The notes: generated by a model not told the origin, from the sequence alone. A stretch of 64,000 nt of DNA from Mortierella sp. BCC40632 (GCA_011634665.1 WAEK01000009.1:1727501-1791500); one strand, 5' to 3'; shown: positions 11,256 through 24,278, counted from the first letter of the stretch. Made by a program: numbers and translations.

Positions 11256-13120
11256 ATGAGTCACCAGGAACCCCCTGTAACCGAGCCAGAATTTCCGGAG
11301 TCGGAGTTGCTCTCAGTGTTGAAGCAGATTCGTGAAGCGCAAGAGCAAAACAATCGGAGAATGGATCGTTTTGAAGCGGACTTGAAATTATTGCGTATGC
11401 CCTCTGCCTCTAACTTCCAGCAATGGAGAGAAAAGGGGCCAGATCAATCCGAGTCGGATGACGCCAGTGGAGATGATCATTCATCCATCGAACAAGTGGA
11501 TACCAGGCGAGTTCGAGTGACCCCGGGTCCTGCTCCAGTAACAAGTTCTGTTACCGCCCCCTTACCGATGCCGGAACGTGTTCCCATCACGCCCCAGATG
11601 ATCACTGAGGCCAACAAGCGGGTCTATCATGGAAAGAAATTCGATCCCAAAGGTGAAAATGTAGGCGAGTGGGTGGAATATTTCAGAGCGTATCTCAGCT
11701 CGAATATCTGGGACCTGCCTCAGGAGACTAGAAATGTCATCGCGATGAGGATGCTCGGACAGGCCTTAGTCGGCACGACTGAGCAATATTGGTTCTCCGA
11801 AATCAGGAGGACCAAAACTGATTGCCAGGATATCTTGGACGAACTCGAGGAGAGTTTCACGCCTGATCATATTCGGCAGAAACTGGGAACGATTGAGGAT
11901 ATTCGAGCATGCAAGCAGGAAGAGGATGAGATCACTAGAGTATATCTCATTCGTTTTGAGCGAGCCGTAGCCCGACATCGACGAGCCATGATGAAAAAAC
12001 GGCATACGGTCGACGATAAGCAACTGATCCAAGCGCTGTGCTGTAGCTCCTTGCTCCAAAGACACACGGGGGATGCTCAAAGGAGAGGAAGGTAAAGGGA
12101 CGGTCATCTGGTCGAGGGCCAATGAATGAGAGTCATAGGATTGCTCAGGTGGGAACAACAGCCAGGAAGGAAGGAAAGAATGAAAGAGGGGGGGGGGGAC
12201 GAAACGAGAAGAGTCTTACATCAAAAGCGCCATGCTACCAACGGGTCGCCAGGAGCTCTTCAATGGCATGAAACGAGCGGAAGGCAGCACAAAGCTAAAT
12301 CAAGCTTCTACAAAAGAAGGGGGAAGGGTGGACGCATCTTACTTTCAAAGTCAACAAGGAACAAAAACAAAAGGAAGAAACGACCAGGAGCAAACAAGAG
12401 CCTGCTCAAGTATTTATTCATCTACTATCTATTGAGGGGCATGCAGACCAGATGGCTCCGCAGCCCCAAGTTGTCCACCTCTTGGAAAGGGCTAAAATCG
12501 TAGCTACTGCGACCAGTGTCAGTTACTACACGACAGCGCTCTACGCAGGTATTCTGTCGAAAGAGATTGCCAAACATGTCAAGCGGACCAAGACGATCGA
12601 TCAAGCTGTCGTTGAAGCACGAAAGGCGGCTCAAGCTGAAAGCCATTGGGCCTGTCTGCGCGACGATGAGAAAAGCGAGAAAGAAGGAAATGAGGGTTCC
12701 AGCTTTCCATCCAGCAAACCTCCCACCAGTCCTGCCAAGCCGGAGACGCCTGCGAAAGTGGGAGTCAAGGATAATGAACTGGATAGCCTGACTAAGGCTG
12801 TGAATGAGCTCCGCATCATGATCAGTAGACAGCAGCCGAATAATAATACTCCTCGGGCACCAGGAGCCGTTAGACCTCGTCAAAGGCGTCCATTGGAAGA
12901 GATCGAGTGTTTCAACTGTCGTCAGAAAGGTCATTATTCTAATGATTGTCCTGAGCTATCCACGAAGAAGACAATGCTAGCGCGGATGGAATATCAGAAC
13001 CAGATGGAGTATCCTGAGGCCGAGACGTTCATTGGCAGCGTGTTCTTGACCGAGGAGGACTTTCGCGAATTCACGTATGAGCAAGACAAACTCGAACAGG
13101 ATTTTTACCAGGGATGGTGA
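11256..13120 (+). pseudogene. gag of element F, interrupted by solo LTR G1
   Basis: Coding parts are 11,256-12,036 and 12,540-13,120, together 454 codons in one frame once G1 and its TSD are removed. It contains the capsid segment ITPQMITEANKRVYHGKKFDPK and YFRAYLSSNIWDLPQ, a basic linker and a CCHC knuckle CFNCRQKGHYSNDC near 12,908-12,950. The stop overlaps the pol start: at 13,114-13,120 ATGGTGA holds the pol ATG and the gag TGA in the -1 frame, a layout that would suit termination-reinitiation or -1 frameshifting. The start is supported by the identical MSHQ start in E. Confidence 0.88.
12037..12535 (+). repeat. Solo-LTR-like element G, copy 1
   Basis: 499 bp, TGTGCTGTAG start and CTACACGACA end (TG...CA, imperfect 10-bp inverted tips), flanked by 4-bp TSD GCGC (12,033-12,036 and 12,536-12,539). 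Removal restores the F gag frame. Copy 2 at 30,159-30,656 is about 98 percent alike by eye. No coding capacity; a solo LTR of an element absent from the window is the simplest reading. Confidence 0.8.
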
Positions 13121-13978
13121 GCTATGGTCAGCCTCACTATCCCAATGGAAGTCGACCACCTGATATGTATAACTCCTTTGCAGCCATGAAACCAAACGCC
13201 GGACGCGTGCAAAGGCAACTCGAGACACGGCCTCCAACGAAGCGATTGTTCCCGATAACACCTACGCCTCTCAGGTCAAACCAAGTATCACGACTAGCGA
13301 GGGCTACCGGTGCAAAATCTGTACCGATACAAGGTTCGCGCCCCTTGTCCGATCCACTACGGAGCCTCGAAGGAGCTGACAAGACATTGACCGAAATCAT
13401 GGCTCAGCCTGCTTCAGCCGACCCGGCAACAGTGGACAGAGTCCTGAGAAGGTCTTACGGCGACAGCGATGCTGAAATGGGATCTTCGGATGAACGCGTA
13501 GCTCCTCCCAAACGAAACATTGTGTCAGTTGAGATCCCGAAGACCCGACTTGCAGACCAACGCAGAAGCCCGAGACTGACAAAGAAAGTAACGGGTCAGC
13601 CAACGCCAGGAAAAATAAATGAGAAGGCTAAGCCAAAGTCAAGTAAGAGGCAAAAGCCCCTGAGAATCCCTGTCGATGGCGCGCGGAACGGTGACAATAA
13701 GGAGAACAAGACCAAAGACAAGACAGACCTCAAGAAAAAGATCCGATCCCTGCCTGCGCCGATCAGGATGACCCTAGGGCGCACCCCCTTCAGTATCGAG
13801 GAATGTTTGAAGACAACAATGGTGGAAAAGCTGTCTATAGCCGACCTCATTGGAATCAGTCCTCATATCCGACGGATGCTGGGGCAAGCTCTGAAGACAG
13901 TACCGCAAGAGAAGAGGACGTATCTGTTGAGACAACATCCCTCACTCCATCTGACCCTGGAGGAAAAGGATTATCATA

Positions 13979-14782
13979 AAGTGCATCCAAAATTCGATCA
14001 ATGATTTTTTTAGATGGAATCATTCCGCATTTACTCCTCAGTTCATGAGTCATTCCTCATGTTGATTCGTAGAGAAGATCTACTTTGCGTACTTATGTGG
14101 TTCCGGCTACAAAGGTCTACTCCAGGTATTGTAGCCATTCTCCAATCGAGCAACATAGTCAAAAGTACTAACAAAATTTTACATGGGTTTAGTACAGGGT
14201 TTTTAGTCTTTGTTCATGGGCTGATAGTTTCGAATCCACTGACGTTGGGAATAGACTCTAGATACACAGAGTACGTCAGTCAGTAGACATCACAGTCTAT
14301 CATTATGACCATTCCAGTATGTCTTTTAGGCGGTCAAATCAATGACCATGGCCAGGCAACCTTTTCACAAATAGGCTAAAAGTTGCAAAAAATTCTCAAA
14401 GTGGACGTTCTTCAGAGCGAGAGAAATCGTGACAGATATCCACACAGCCATTGAAATTTATGCACGCTGTAATCATTGCTTGGACAACTCCTTCTACATA
14501 CCCAGCCGGGACAAGGTTGTTCGTTCGTTCGAACTATCAGCCCATGAACAAAGACAAAAAACCCTGTACTAAACCCGTGTAAAATTTTGTTAGTACTTTT
14601 GACTATGTTGCTCGATTGGAGAATGGCTACAATACCTGGAGTAGACCTTTGTAGTCGGAACCACATAAGTACGCAAAGTAGATCTTCTCTACGAATCAAC
14701 ATGAGGAATGACTCATGAACTGAGGAGTAAATGCGGAATGATTCCATCTAAAAAAATCATTGATCGAATTTTGGATGCACTT
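13979..14782. mobile_element. Foldback MITE H, copy 1
   Basis: 804 bp with about 254-bp terminal inverted repeats starting AAGTGCATCCAAAATTCG, flanked by TA (13,977-13,978 and 14,783-14,784). Removal restores the F pol frame (EKDYH then TFLLKSEV). It has no transposase; the roughly 110-codon ORFs in the arms are conserved only because the arms are. Confidence 0.93.
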
Positions 14783-15263
14783 TACGTTTCTACTCAAGAG
14801 CGAGGTGTCTGATTTTAGCACACACTGCTTTCCTGCTACGGTGTTGAACGAACCAGTCAAACCACTGTTGGATGGCGGATCGTGCGTGAATGTGATCAGC
14901 CGCAAGTTTTTGGAAAAGACGGGTATCGCGAATGCTTCCTCCCACTCCTCCATTGCGATAAAAGGGATCAATGGCAGGGCCGCGGTGAACGGTGAAGTTC
15001 CAGAAGTACCACTCAATATCGAAGGGCTGTTGATACCTATTGGATGTGTTATCATGGATGATCCACCATTTGACATACTGTTAGGAAGGGCATTCATGGA
15101 GAAGATGCGTGGTACTACCGAGTGGTCCACGGGGAAATATGTCTTCCATCTGCATAACCGTCGCATTGAAGTGGATGCGGTGAATGGCACCTCACCTTTA
15201 GTTCTGAAAGCCGGTGATCCTCCTCGGGAGGAAATCGAGACGGATACTACGGAGGAGGACAGT

Positions 15264-15600
15264 TGTCACGTACCTAGGCGAATGAACCTGTCTATAGGAT
15301 CCTCATTCCTAAAGGAATGAGGAATGAGGAAAAGAATAGATTGAGACGGAGCTCTGATGAGCTCCGTCCCAAAAATACTGAGTGCGCGCTCCGCGCCACT
15401 CAGCAGTCACCTCTTGTCCCTCCTCCGACGCGCCGCCTAGAATCCTACACACCGACAGGCCTGGGTCCCCAGTTCTCTGGGCTCCTGCCCCTAGATAGAA
15501 ACACATAAATAGCCCTTAGATAGACATAGCATCGAACTTCAGTCTGCAATACATATTATCCTTGCCCTATAGAAAAAATCTGCCTTGTCTGTCCTTGACA
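15264..15600 (+). repeat. 5' LTR of element I
   Basis: 337 bp, TG...CA. Includes a short palindromic stretch ATTCCTAAAGGAAT near 15,306 and the GAGCTC-rich segment near 15,350. I could not find a TGG-type primer site immediately downstream. Confidence 0.93.
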
Positions 15601-15673
15601 TTGCAGACTCATACACACTTCCTGCCCCTGACCCTCTTCCATACAACACTGACCCCCATCAACCATCCAAGTC

Positions 15674-16772
15674 ATGAGCCAAGACGACCAAGGTCTATTT
15701 ACCATGCGTTCCTCCCTCGAGCAAGCCCAGCAAGGTAACCTCGACACAAGCCAGTTTGTTACGCATGTCCACGGCACGATCGAGGCACTCCAACAACAGT
15801 TGCGTATGCTCCAACAAGAGCTTCATGCTACCCAAGCGGCCACACGCCCCGACCAAGCCGTCCTCCAGTCACTAGCCGAGCGCCTCCAAGAGGCTGCCCA
15901 CTCGAACCAAGTCTCGACTGCGTCTATGCAAAGAATTGCTGAGTCCCTGATCAACCGTCCCCCTAGCTCCCGCACGCCTACCTCGCTCCCCTCGAAGTTC
16001 AAGGGAAACTCTGATGAAATGAGCCTCGACGATTTTAAAGCTCGCCTAGCAACCGTGTTCGGACGTCACCCTGACCATTTCAGGAACGATAAGGACCGAA
16101 TTTACTTCGCCCTGAACTCCATGGAAGGAGCCCCCGCCAAGATGTTCACTCCATACCTCAACGGGGAACTTGAAGACTCCGATGGGGTCCTCGACGATTA
16201 CGAGTCATTCCTAGCTGCCCTGGAAAATATTTTTGGCAACCAACTGGAACAAGACGAGGCCTCCGAGAAAATCATGACCTTGAAACAGCACGGAAAAACG
16301 ATGGCCCAGTATATCACAGAATTCAAGACTTTGCAGAGTAAACTTAACGGATGGGGCGAGCCAGCCCTCACCTCTGCATTCAAGATGGGTCTTTCCCGCG
16401 AAGTCAAGGCCGCTATGTGTCCTTATTGGGATACACTCCGAAGACTCAAGGATGTACAGACCAAGGCATCGACGGTTTATGCTAACCTGTCCCGCTTCCC
16501 TAACAAAGCGCAAAACCAACTTACCCATGAAAAGACCTGCCCTTACCTTGAAGCCATCTCAAGCTGCCTCCTTGCCAAACCCAATGGCAATGGACATTGA
16601 TTCAATGAAGACCCGAAAGCTCAGTGATGAGGATAAACGCTACCGAAGAGACAATGGTCTCTGCCTCTACTGTGGCAAGCCAGGACATATCGCTCAAGAA
16701 TGCCCAGCCAAGAGGGTTCGTATTGCCTCTGTGTCTACCGACGTAGACGACCAGGGAAACGAGTCGGCCTAG
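15674..16772 (+). pseudogene. gag of element I
   Basis: ATG at 15,674. The N-terminus is glutamine-rich and probably coiled-coil (QQQLRMLQQELHATQ), followed by a retrotransposon-gag capsid (SKFKGNSDEMSLDDFKARL, AQYITEFKTLQSKLNGWGE). A frameshift near 16,520-16,560 moves the reading to a second frame (16,452-16,772 open) that carries the CCHC knuckle CLYCGKPGHIAQECP near 16,665-16,710 and ends at 16,772. In Metaviridae this protein forms the particle and binds RNA. Confidence 0.87.
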
Positions 16773-16779
16773 ATCCAAA

Positions 16780-19700
16780 GACAGACTGGATCCTAGGCCA
16801 AATGTTCGCCGCCCAACCTCCCAAACCCCGAGTCTGTCTCCTTGTCCCCATTGCCATCACCCTTTCCGACCGAGACGCCCCAATTTATGTCAAGGCGCTG
16901 ATCGATTCCGGTGCTCAGGCTTCCTTTTGTGGACGCTTCCTTTGTCCAATCTCGCTCCATCACCACCCAGCCCCTTGAACAGAAGATTCTCCTAAACATG
17001 GCCGATGGGGAACACCAGCACCCATGGCCCCGTCACCGAGTTTATTCAGCTACCGATGTCTATCGGAAGTCATCATGAAACCATCTCCCTTCATGTCACG
17101 AAGCTCCAGAGACAACCTGTTGTCTTAGGCGTTGACTGGCTGAAAAGCACAACCCCTCAATCAACTGGAAAGAGCACATAGTCTCCTTCCGTGATGATCA
17201 TTGTAATAAAAACTGTTTTGAACAGTGTCCAGTCTCCTTGCCTAGCTCCCTAGAAAATAATCTTGTATCTTGTCTTGAGGTTGATAACCCCAATCCCAGT
17301 ATTGACCAGTATTATCTTTGCCAAATGTACTTGGACGATATCCTAGCCCCTGAGCAAAATGACCTTGCTTCCCAGTCTAGTATCTTGTCACTGTCCGAGA
17401 TCAGTGCCCCAGAACACCCTGTTGATCCATTATCTTTCCTGCCAGATAATTACAAAGAATTTATCCCATTGTTTAAGGATCGTGAAGCGGGATCCTTGCC
17501 TCCGCATCGCCCCTGCGACCATTCTATCCCTCTTGAACCCAATGCCAAGATCCCCTTCGGTCCCTTATACACCTTGTCACAAAAAGAACTTGACGCGCTT
17601 AAAGAGTACCTTGACGACAATTTGAAAAAAAGGATTTATTCGGCGTTCCGAATCACCAGCAGGTGCCCCTGTCCTGTTTACTCCTAAGAAGGATGGCAAG
17701 TCCTTGCGTTTATGTGTCGACTATCGAGCACTCAACAAAATAACGATCAAAACCGCTGTCCCTTGCCATTGATTTCCGAGACCCTAGACCGACTTCGAAC
17801 AGCTAAAAAGTCTTCACCAAGCTGGATCTCAAAGGAGCATATAATTTGATCCGAGTCGCAGCAGGCGAAGAATGGAAGACCGCCTTTCGTACTCGTTATG
17901 GTCACTTCGAATACATGGTGATGCCGTTTGGATTGACAAACGCTCCAGCAACCTTTCAAGCCTTCCTGAATGATGTATTACGAGAAAAGCCTAGATGAGT
18001 TTGTAGTGATCTACATCGACGATATTTTGATCTACTCTTCGGATAGAGAATCTCATGAGCGCCATGTACGCCGAGTCCTTGAACTCCTCATGAAAGCCGA
18101 CCTCCAAGTAGCTCCTGAGAAATGCGAGTTCCATGTATCCACAGTCGAGTTCTTGGGTTATGTGATATCTCCTGAGGGAATATCCATGGACCCTGCTAAA
18201 GTTGAGGCCATCCTCTCTTGGCCAACCCCTATCTCGGCCCATGATATCCAAGTGTTCTTAGGCTTCACCAACTTCTATCGGAAGTTTATCGACAGCTTTT
18301 TCTGATGTGGTATCTCCCATGACAAGACTCCTAAGGAAAAACGTATCCTTCATTTGGGACAAGGCCGCCCAAGATGCCTTTGACGACCTTCGCCAGAGAT
18401 TTGCCTCCAAGCCGATACTACGCCACTTCGATCCAGAGAAACCGTGTTATCTTGAACCAGACGCATCTAAGAAAGCTGTGGGCGTTGTGTGTAGCCAGCC
18501 AGACGAGAATGGCAACCTCCGCCCCATCGGATATTATTCGCGCTCCCTTTCCGGCCCTGAGAAGAACTACCATGTCCACGACACAGAGCTTTTGGCCGCT
18601 ATCGAAGGACTGGAACAATTCCGCCATTACTTTGCCTACTCAGACTTTCCTGCCACTATCCTCACTGATCATAAGAATCTGGAGTATTTTTCGGAAAAAA
18701 GATCTCTCAGTGATCGTCAAGTCCGATATGCCGAGCGTCTTTCCAAGTTCAATGTTCGAGTTGTATACCGTCCTGGAGTGCTGAATGGTGCTGCTGACGC
18801 CTTGTCCCGCAGGTACCCCTCTGAGGAGGGGGAGAGTCGAGTTCATGAAGCAATTTTGCCAAGAATGGAGTATGTCCTCGCGAATCCAGAGCACGCCACA
18901 ATCGCAGAAATAATTGATGAAGTGTTGCAAGAACCCGTTGAAGATGAAGATGAAATCCAGAATCCAATGAATCAAGAGCCTCCGGTGCTGGACCTGACAG
19001 ACCGTATCAAGGCTGCCTATCTTGAAGATGAAGAAACCCGAGATATCATCCAAGCTTTGGAACAAGATCCAACTGTGGAAGAAGACTTTGTTGTGATGGA
19101 TGGATTGTTGTACTACAAAGGTCGTATCGCAATCCCTGACGACGACTCGATCAAGAAGGATATTTTATCCCATTGTCATGATGATCCCATGTCAGGTCAC
19201 TTTGGAATCCACAAGACCCATGAGCTGGTTAGCCGTTCATATTCATGGCCCTCTATGAGAATGTTTGTGAAGCGCTTCATCAGTTCGTGTGACACCTGTC
19301 AAAGGAACAAATCATCCAAGCATAAACCGTATGGTCTCTATGCACCTGTCCCAGTACCTGAGCTCCCGTGGTCTCGTTATCCATGGACTTCATCACCCAG
19401 CTGCCAAGCTCTGAGGACTTTGACGCAATCCTGGTTATTGTAGACCGCTTTTACCAAGATGGCGCGCTTCATCCCCACGAAAGGTACCGTGGGTGCTGAG
19501 GGCCTCGCCACTCTCTTCTTACAACATATCGTGTCCAAGTATGGCCTGCCAGACGAAATCATGACCGACCGCGGATCAGTATTCACTGCTGAATATTCCC
19601 GACAATTCTTGGACGCCCTTCGTGTCCAGCAAAAACATGACCACATCCTATCGACAACAGACGAATGGTCAAGCAGAAAGGACCAATTCCACCTTGGAGC

Positions 19701-20461
19701 AGTATCTACGGTGCTTCCTGAACTATCAGCAAGACAACTGGTCAGAACTATTATATTGGGCAGAGTTTTGTTATAACAACACCTTACATTCATCAATCAA
19801 CATGACCCCATTCTATGCATACCAAGGATATCATCCCCGCTTCAGCGTCAACATCCCGCGAGTCGCCGCAAGTAATCCTAGAGCAGAAGAACGACTCCAG
19901 AATCTCAAGGAGCTTCAAGAGGACCTAAAGTTCCATATTGGGTACGCCCGCGAGGCCCATGAATGTAGTTTCAATAGTCGCAATCAAGAACAGCCCCATT
20001 ATGAACAAGGTGACAAGGTTTGGCTCTTACGTACCAATATTCGTACCAAGAGGCCCTCACCCAAGTTGGACAACGTCCGGCTAGGACCATTCAAGATCCT
20101 TGAAGCGGTAGGCTCGCGATCATTCAGATTAGAGCTGCCACGAGAGATGTCGCGTCTCCATCCTGTGTTCCATGTCTCTTTGTTAGAGCCCCATGTGGAG
20201 AATGATCTACAAGACAGGAGAGCGCCCCCACCTCCGCCCGTGGAGATTGATGGCGAAACCGAATATGAGGTCGAGATCATCCTAGATTCAAGGCGTCGCT
20301 ATGGCCGTTTGCAATATCTGGTCAAATGGTTAGGCCATGATGAACAAACGTGGGAACCGATTGACCATGTACAGCATTGTCCCGATTTAATTCAAGACTT
20401 CCATGCAAGGTACCCCGGAAAGCCTCGCGGACCCATTGTCGCGCCTGGAGGCCGCGCCTAA
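16780..20461 (+). pseudogene. pol of element I: PR, RT, RNase H, integrase, chromodomain (frameshifted)
   Basis: Protease with canonical DSG (LIDSGAQASF near 16,900). RT has YIDDIL near 18,014. RNase H (EPDASKKAVG) is near 18,450 and its TDHKN near 18,666. The integrase zinc finger has CDTCQRNK near 19,290, with DDE residues in DFITQL (near 19,385), TDRGSVFT (near 19,564) and NGQAERTN (near 19,660). Chromodomain EYEVEIILDSR...WEP is at about 20,262-20,360, with the stop at 20,459-20,461. At least six frameshifts (for example about 17,630, 17,700, 17,990, 18,300, 19,370-19,450, 19,650) break the frame although the LTRs are almost identical, so either it was copied defective or errors inflate the count. 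Confidence 0.9.
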
Positions 20462-20471
20462 GAGAGGGGAA

Positions 20472-20807
20472 TGTCACGTACCTAGGCGAATGAACCTGTC
20501 TATAGGATCCTCATTCCTAAAGGAATGAGGAATGAGGAAAAGAATAGATTGAGACGGAGCTCTGATGAGCTCCGTCCCAAAAATACTGAGTGCGCGCTCC
20601 GCGCCACTCAGCAGTCACCTCTTGTCCCTCCTCCGACGCGCCGCCTAGAATCCTACACACCGACAGGCCTGGGTCCCCAGTTCTCTGGGCTCCTGCCCCT
20701 AGATAGAAACACATAAATAGCCCTTAGATAGACATAGCATCGAACTTCAGTCTGCAATACATATTATCCTTGCCCTATAGAAAAATCTGCCTTGTCTGTC
20801 CTTGACA
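20472..20807 (+). repeat. 3' LTR of element I
   Basis: 336 bp, identical to the 5' LTR by eye except one A fewer near 20,782. Followed by TSD ACAGT and resumption of F pol. Confidence 0.95.
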
Positions 20808-23800
20808 ACAGTGGATCAAGTGGTTACGAATACTCTGACCACTCTTCAGAGTCTGGGGAGGAAACGGACGAGACGGAGGGGATCGAAGACGAAGAGGAGG
20901 ATCCGCAAGTACTGTTGATTAAGGCTATGCAGGATCCCGACCAGAGTGATATGGAGATCATTGACATGCACGAGTTGATCCAGGACGATATAAGGGGAGA
21001 CATTGCGTCGGTATTCCTTCTGGTTAGGGTCCCAGCAGCTCCCGAAATGAAGGAAGTGTTGATATCGGAGAGGACTATCAAGACGCCTGCAGATTTCCAG
21101 CCAAATTTTGTAAGCAACCAATATGGCTTCTGCCTGGAAGCTCCCAGGTGTCGAGACATTCTGTCCGATACCCCTGTCCGATTGTTGCCAGGACTAGAAG
21201 ATCGTAATGTGTTCGTTGGAGATCTGCCCGAGGTGAATGAGAGGATTGACGAGATCACCAGCATCTTCGAACGACACAAAGAATGCTTCCCGCTCCCAGG
21301 AGAGATGTCCCGTACGTTGGACATCAGCAAACCACAGGCTCCAGCCGAATTCCAGGTCGATGCAAGTGTTCCCCTGCCAAGAGCCTACACGAGGAAGTAT
21401 TCACCCGAGCAAATCAAAGTGCTGGACGACTACGTCGACATGATGGTTCAAGCAGGGAAGATGCAGAAGTCCAGTAGCCCAGTGTCATGTAATCCATTGT
21501 TGGTCAGCAAGAAGGATGGGTCATATCGGGTGTGTGTCAATTTCATCCCAGTGAACAAAATGATCCAGCAAATGGCGTGGCCCATCCCGGACCCTATGAC
21601 GGAGATCTACCGGTTGCAAGGATGTGAGTGGATCTCATTCTGGGATTGCAAGGACGGATATCTCCAGTCTCCTATTGCCGAGAAATGCCGATATTTGACA
21701 GCAGTGGCCTTCCCGAGAGGGCTATGGGAGTATACTGTACTGCCCATGGGCTTGGCCGACTCGATGCAGTGGTACATCCGGCACATGTATGAGGTGTTCG
21801 ATGTGCCCATTCTCAGGGATCGTCTGGCTTCATTTGTCGATGATATGGGGCTGGGAGCTGAGAAGATCCAACATCACATCGATCAATTGAAGGTGGCGCT
21901 CGCTCGGATGGATGAGTTTAATGGATCGTTCTCAGGCGCGAAGTCCGGTTTCTTGGTGAAGCAACGGGAATTCCTGGGGCGCATCGTTAGCGGGAGCAGT
22001 ATCAGCGCGGACCCGAAGAAGAAAAAAAAAATCCAATTTTGGCCGACTCCCACAAATGTCAAGGAGCTCCGTGGCTTCATTGGATTCGTGTTGTTTATGA
22101 GCGATTTCATATCGTGGCTGGCGGGATGGGCTTCACCGTTGTTCGAACTGTATCGTTATGACAAGAAGCCGGCCCAATTCATCAAGGCGTGGAAAGAAGA
22201 CAAGCAATATGAGGAGGCCTTCGTGAATGTCCAGCAAGCCTTATTGAGTTCTCCAATCCTGATAATGATCGATCATAAACGGCCCGTCATCATATCGGCG
22301 GACACCTCGGACAAGGTCACCGGATATGTGATGGCGCATGCTGCAGAAATCGAAGACGACAAGAACATCACTATCCAGACCAAGTACAGGCCTATCTTGT
22401 TTGGAAGTCGGAAGTTGTCAGGGCCGGAGACAAGATACTTCGCCTCAGAGCGAGAACTACTTGGGCTGACCTATTGCCTGAAGAAGAATGAACATCTTCT
22501 GTTAGGAAAAAAGGTCCATGTGTTCATCGACCATCGAGCGATATTGTACCTGCATAACCTCCAACATCAAAACAACAGACTTACTCGATGGAGTTCATTC
22601 ATCGCGGAGTTCAACGTTATTATACACCATCGGCCTGGCAAGGACATGAAGGATTCCGACCCATTGTCGAGAGTCAGAATGCAGCTCATTGAAGGGATGG
22701 AAGACCGCGGCCTGGACGATGAGATCGACAATATTGAGGACAGTAAGGCCTTGAATAGGAAGATCCTACTGCTGACCGGAGGACAAGAACCATTCGATTC
22801 TATCGTGGAATATCTCTCAGGAAGCAAACTTGAACACCTTAGCGAGGCCAAACGGAAAGGCATCCTACGCCGGGCGACTGGTTACTTCCCTGATGGGAGG
22901 AAAGCTCTGGAAAAGGTTCTCCGGGGGAAGGTCCAAGCAGTACGTGCCTCCTGCCGAAGTGAAACAAGTCCTGGAACGGTGCCATGGGTCATCAGTCGTA
23001 GGCCACCTAGGAATCCAGGGTACCTTCCAACTTGTGAACTTGTCATATTTCTGGCCAGGACAGTACGCCGATATCAAAAAGATGGTAGAGGTGTGCGATA
23101 CATGTCAGCGGTTCCAAAGAAAAGAGTCTACCCGATATCAGTTGCATCGGATTCCTCCACCGCCAACCATCTTCAACACTGTTGGGCTCGACACAGTTGG
23201 TCCTTTGCCAGAGTCTAACGGAAAGCGCCATATCCTGAACATCATTTGTTATCTGTCGGGATGGATTGAATCGGTAGCAATGGCAAACTTGGAAGGAAAG
23301 ACTGTGCGGAGAGCATTCCAGCGAAATTGGACAGCGCGATATGGGCCCCCAGAGACCATCATCACCGACAATGGGTCCTCTCTGTGCGCGGGAGTTTTCC
23401 GGGTCTACTGTAATAAGCTCAAGATCAACGTCGTCACAGCCTCAGCCTACCATCCGCAAACTAATGGAAAAGTGGAGAATTACAACAAATTCATGACCAG
23501 ACAGTTAGCTCGGTGTTTATCCGAGAGACTTAGTCCAGTGGATCAGTGGAGTGAGCACCTCGATCGGGTTACCTGGACGTGGAGAATACACCAACCTCCT
23601 GTTGGGGGAGCTTCGCCATATGAACTTGTCTTTGGTCAAGCGCCGGCGCTCACCCTGGGGAATGATCGACAACGGACCTTGTTGGACGAAGAAGATGTAG
23701 ACCAGATGGACCAGGACCGACGGGCATATCTCAGTGCTCTGCGTGAGAGGGTCCGTAGTCGAGTAATCAGACACCATGAGCTCCTCGAATTGTACGATGA

Positions 23801-24038
23801 AAGCCGGGAACCGACCAAGTTTGAAGTGGGCCAGCCGGTTCTATTGTTTGATCACAAGCGAGCACAAGATAAATCAGGGAAGTTAGAAGCCAAATGGAAA
23901 GGACCTTTTTGGATTCAAGCATGTCTGGCTGGCAATGCGTACCGAATAGGTTTTGTCAAGGAGGGTAAAGTTGTACCTTATCGAAATGGGCGATCAGTTA
24001 ACCACCGCAGTCTTACGCGATTTAAGATCGACGATTAG

Positions 24039-24278
24039 ATTGGAGAAAGAAAGAGATGAAGAGACTGGAGAAAGAAAGAGATGAAGAGACTGGAGAAGGG
24101 AAGAGAGGAAGAGATGAGGAGAGGAAGAGACAAATGAGTAGACATGGACGCGTCACCAAAAAAAAAAAAAAAAAAAAAAAATAGCATAGGACGGTTCAGA
24201 TTAGATAGGTAGAGGCATTCACTTGGCAGCAGGCGATAGACGGTGTGTATCGAAGAGGCACGCGGGATCTCGATGCTG
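24039..24278 (+). repeat. Purine-rich tandem repeat and A25 run between F pol and 3' LTR
   Basis: A repeat of about 25 bp (GAGACTGGAGAAAGAAAGAG) occurs two to three times from 24,042 to 24,135, followed by about 25 A at 24,159-24,181. No standard polypurine tract abuts the 3' LTR at 24,279, so this block may serve as the priming region or be an expanded 3' UTR. Confidence 0.6.

Larger units (their letters stand above)
15264..20807 (+). mobile_element. Full-length chromovirus I (Ty3/Gypsy)
   Basis: LTRs of 337 and 336 bp start TGTCACGTAC and end CCTTGACA; TSD ACAGT at 15,259-15,263 and 20,808-20,812. The two LTRs differ visibly by one A in an A run, so it is young. Inserted in the protease-RT linker of F pol. 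It belongs to the same broad clade as element K and is distinct from A/B/D, J, Q and R. Confidence 0.97.
13114..24038 (+). pseudogene. pol of element F (protease, RT, RNase H, integrase), split by H1 and I
   Basis: Coding parts are 13,114-13,978, 14,785-15,263 and 20,813-24,038, about 1,520 codons. A basic N-terminal extension of some 290 residues precedes the protease (LLDGGSCVNVIS near 14,865; ILLGRAF near 15,075). RT motifs are unusual: LPMGLADS near 21,738 for the common PFGL.NAP, and FVDD at 21,833-21,844 for YxDD. RNase H (ADTSD) is near 22,300. The integrase zinc finger ends CDTCQRF near 23,094; DDE residues fall in LDTVGPLP (23,187), TDNGSS (23,362) and NGKVENYN (about 23,464). Removing H1 (806 bp with TSD) and I (5,549 bp) keeps frame exactly. 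One frameshift remains near 22,930 beside a G5 run. Confidence 0.9.

Noticed and set aside
14014..14747. Open frames of about 90-111 codons repeated in the MITE H copies (MESFRIYSS...)
   Set aside because: They lie in the inverted arms, occur on both strands of every copy and are conserved only as DNA. No start context, domain or link to a mobile function.
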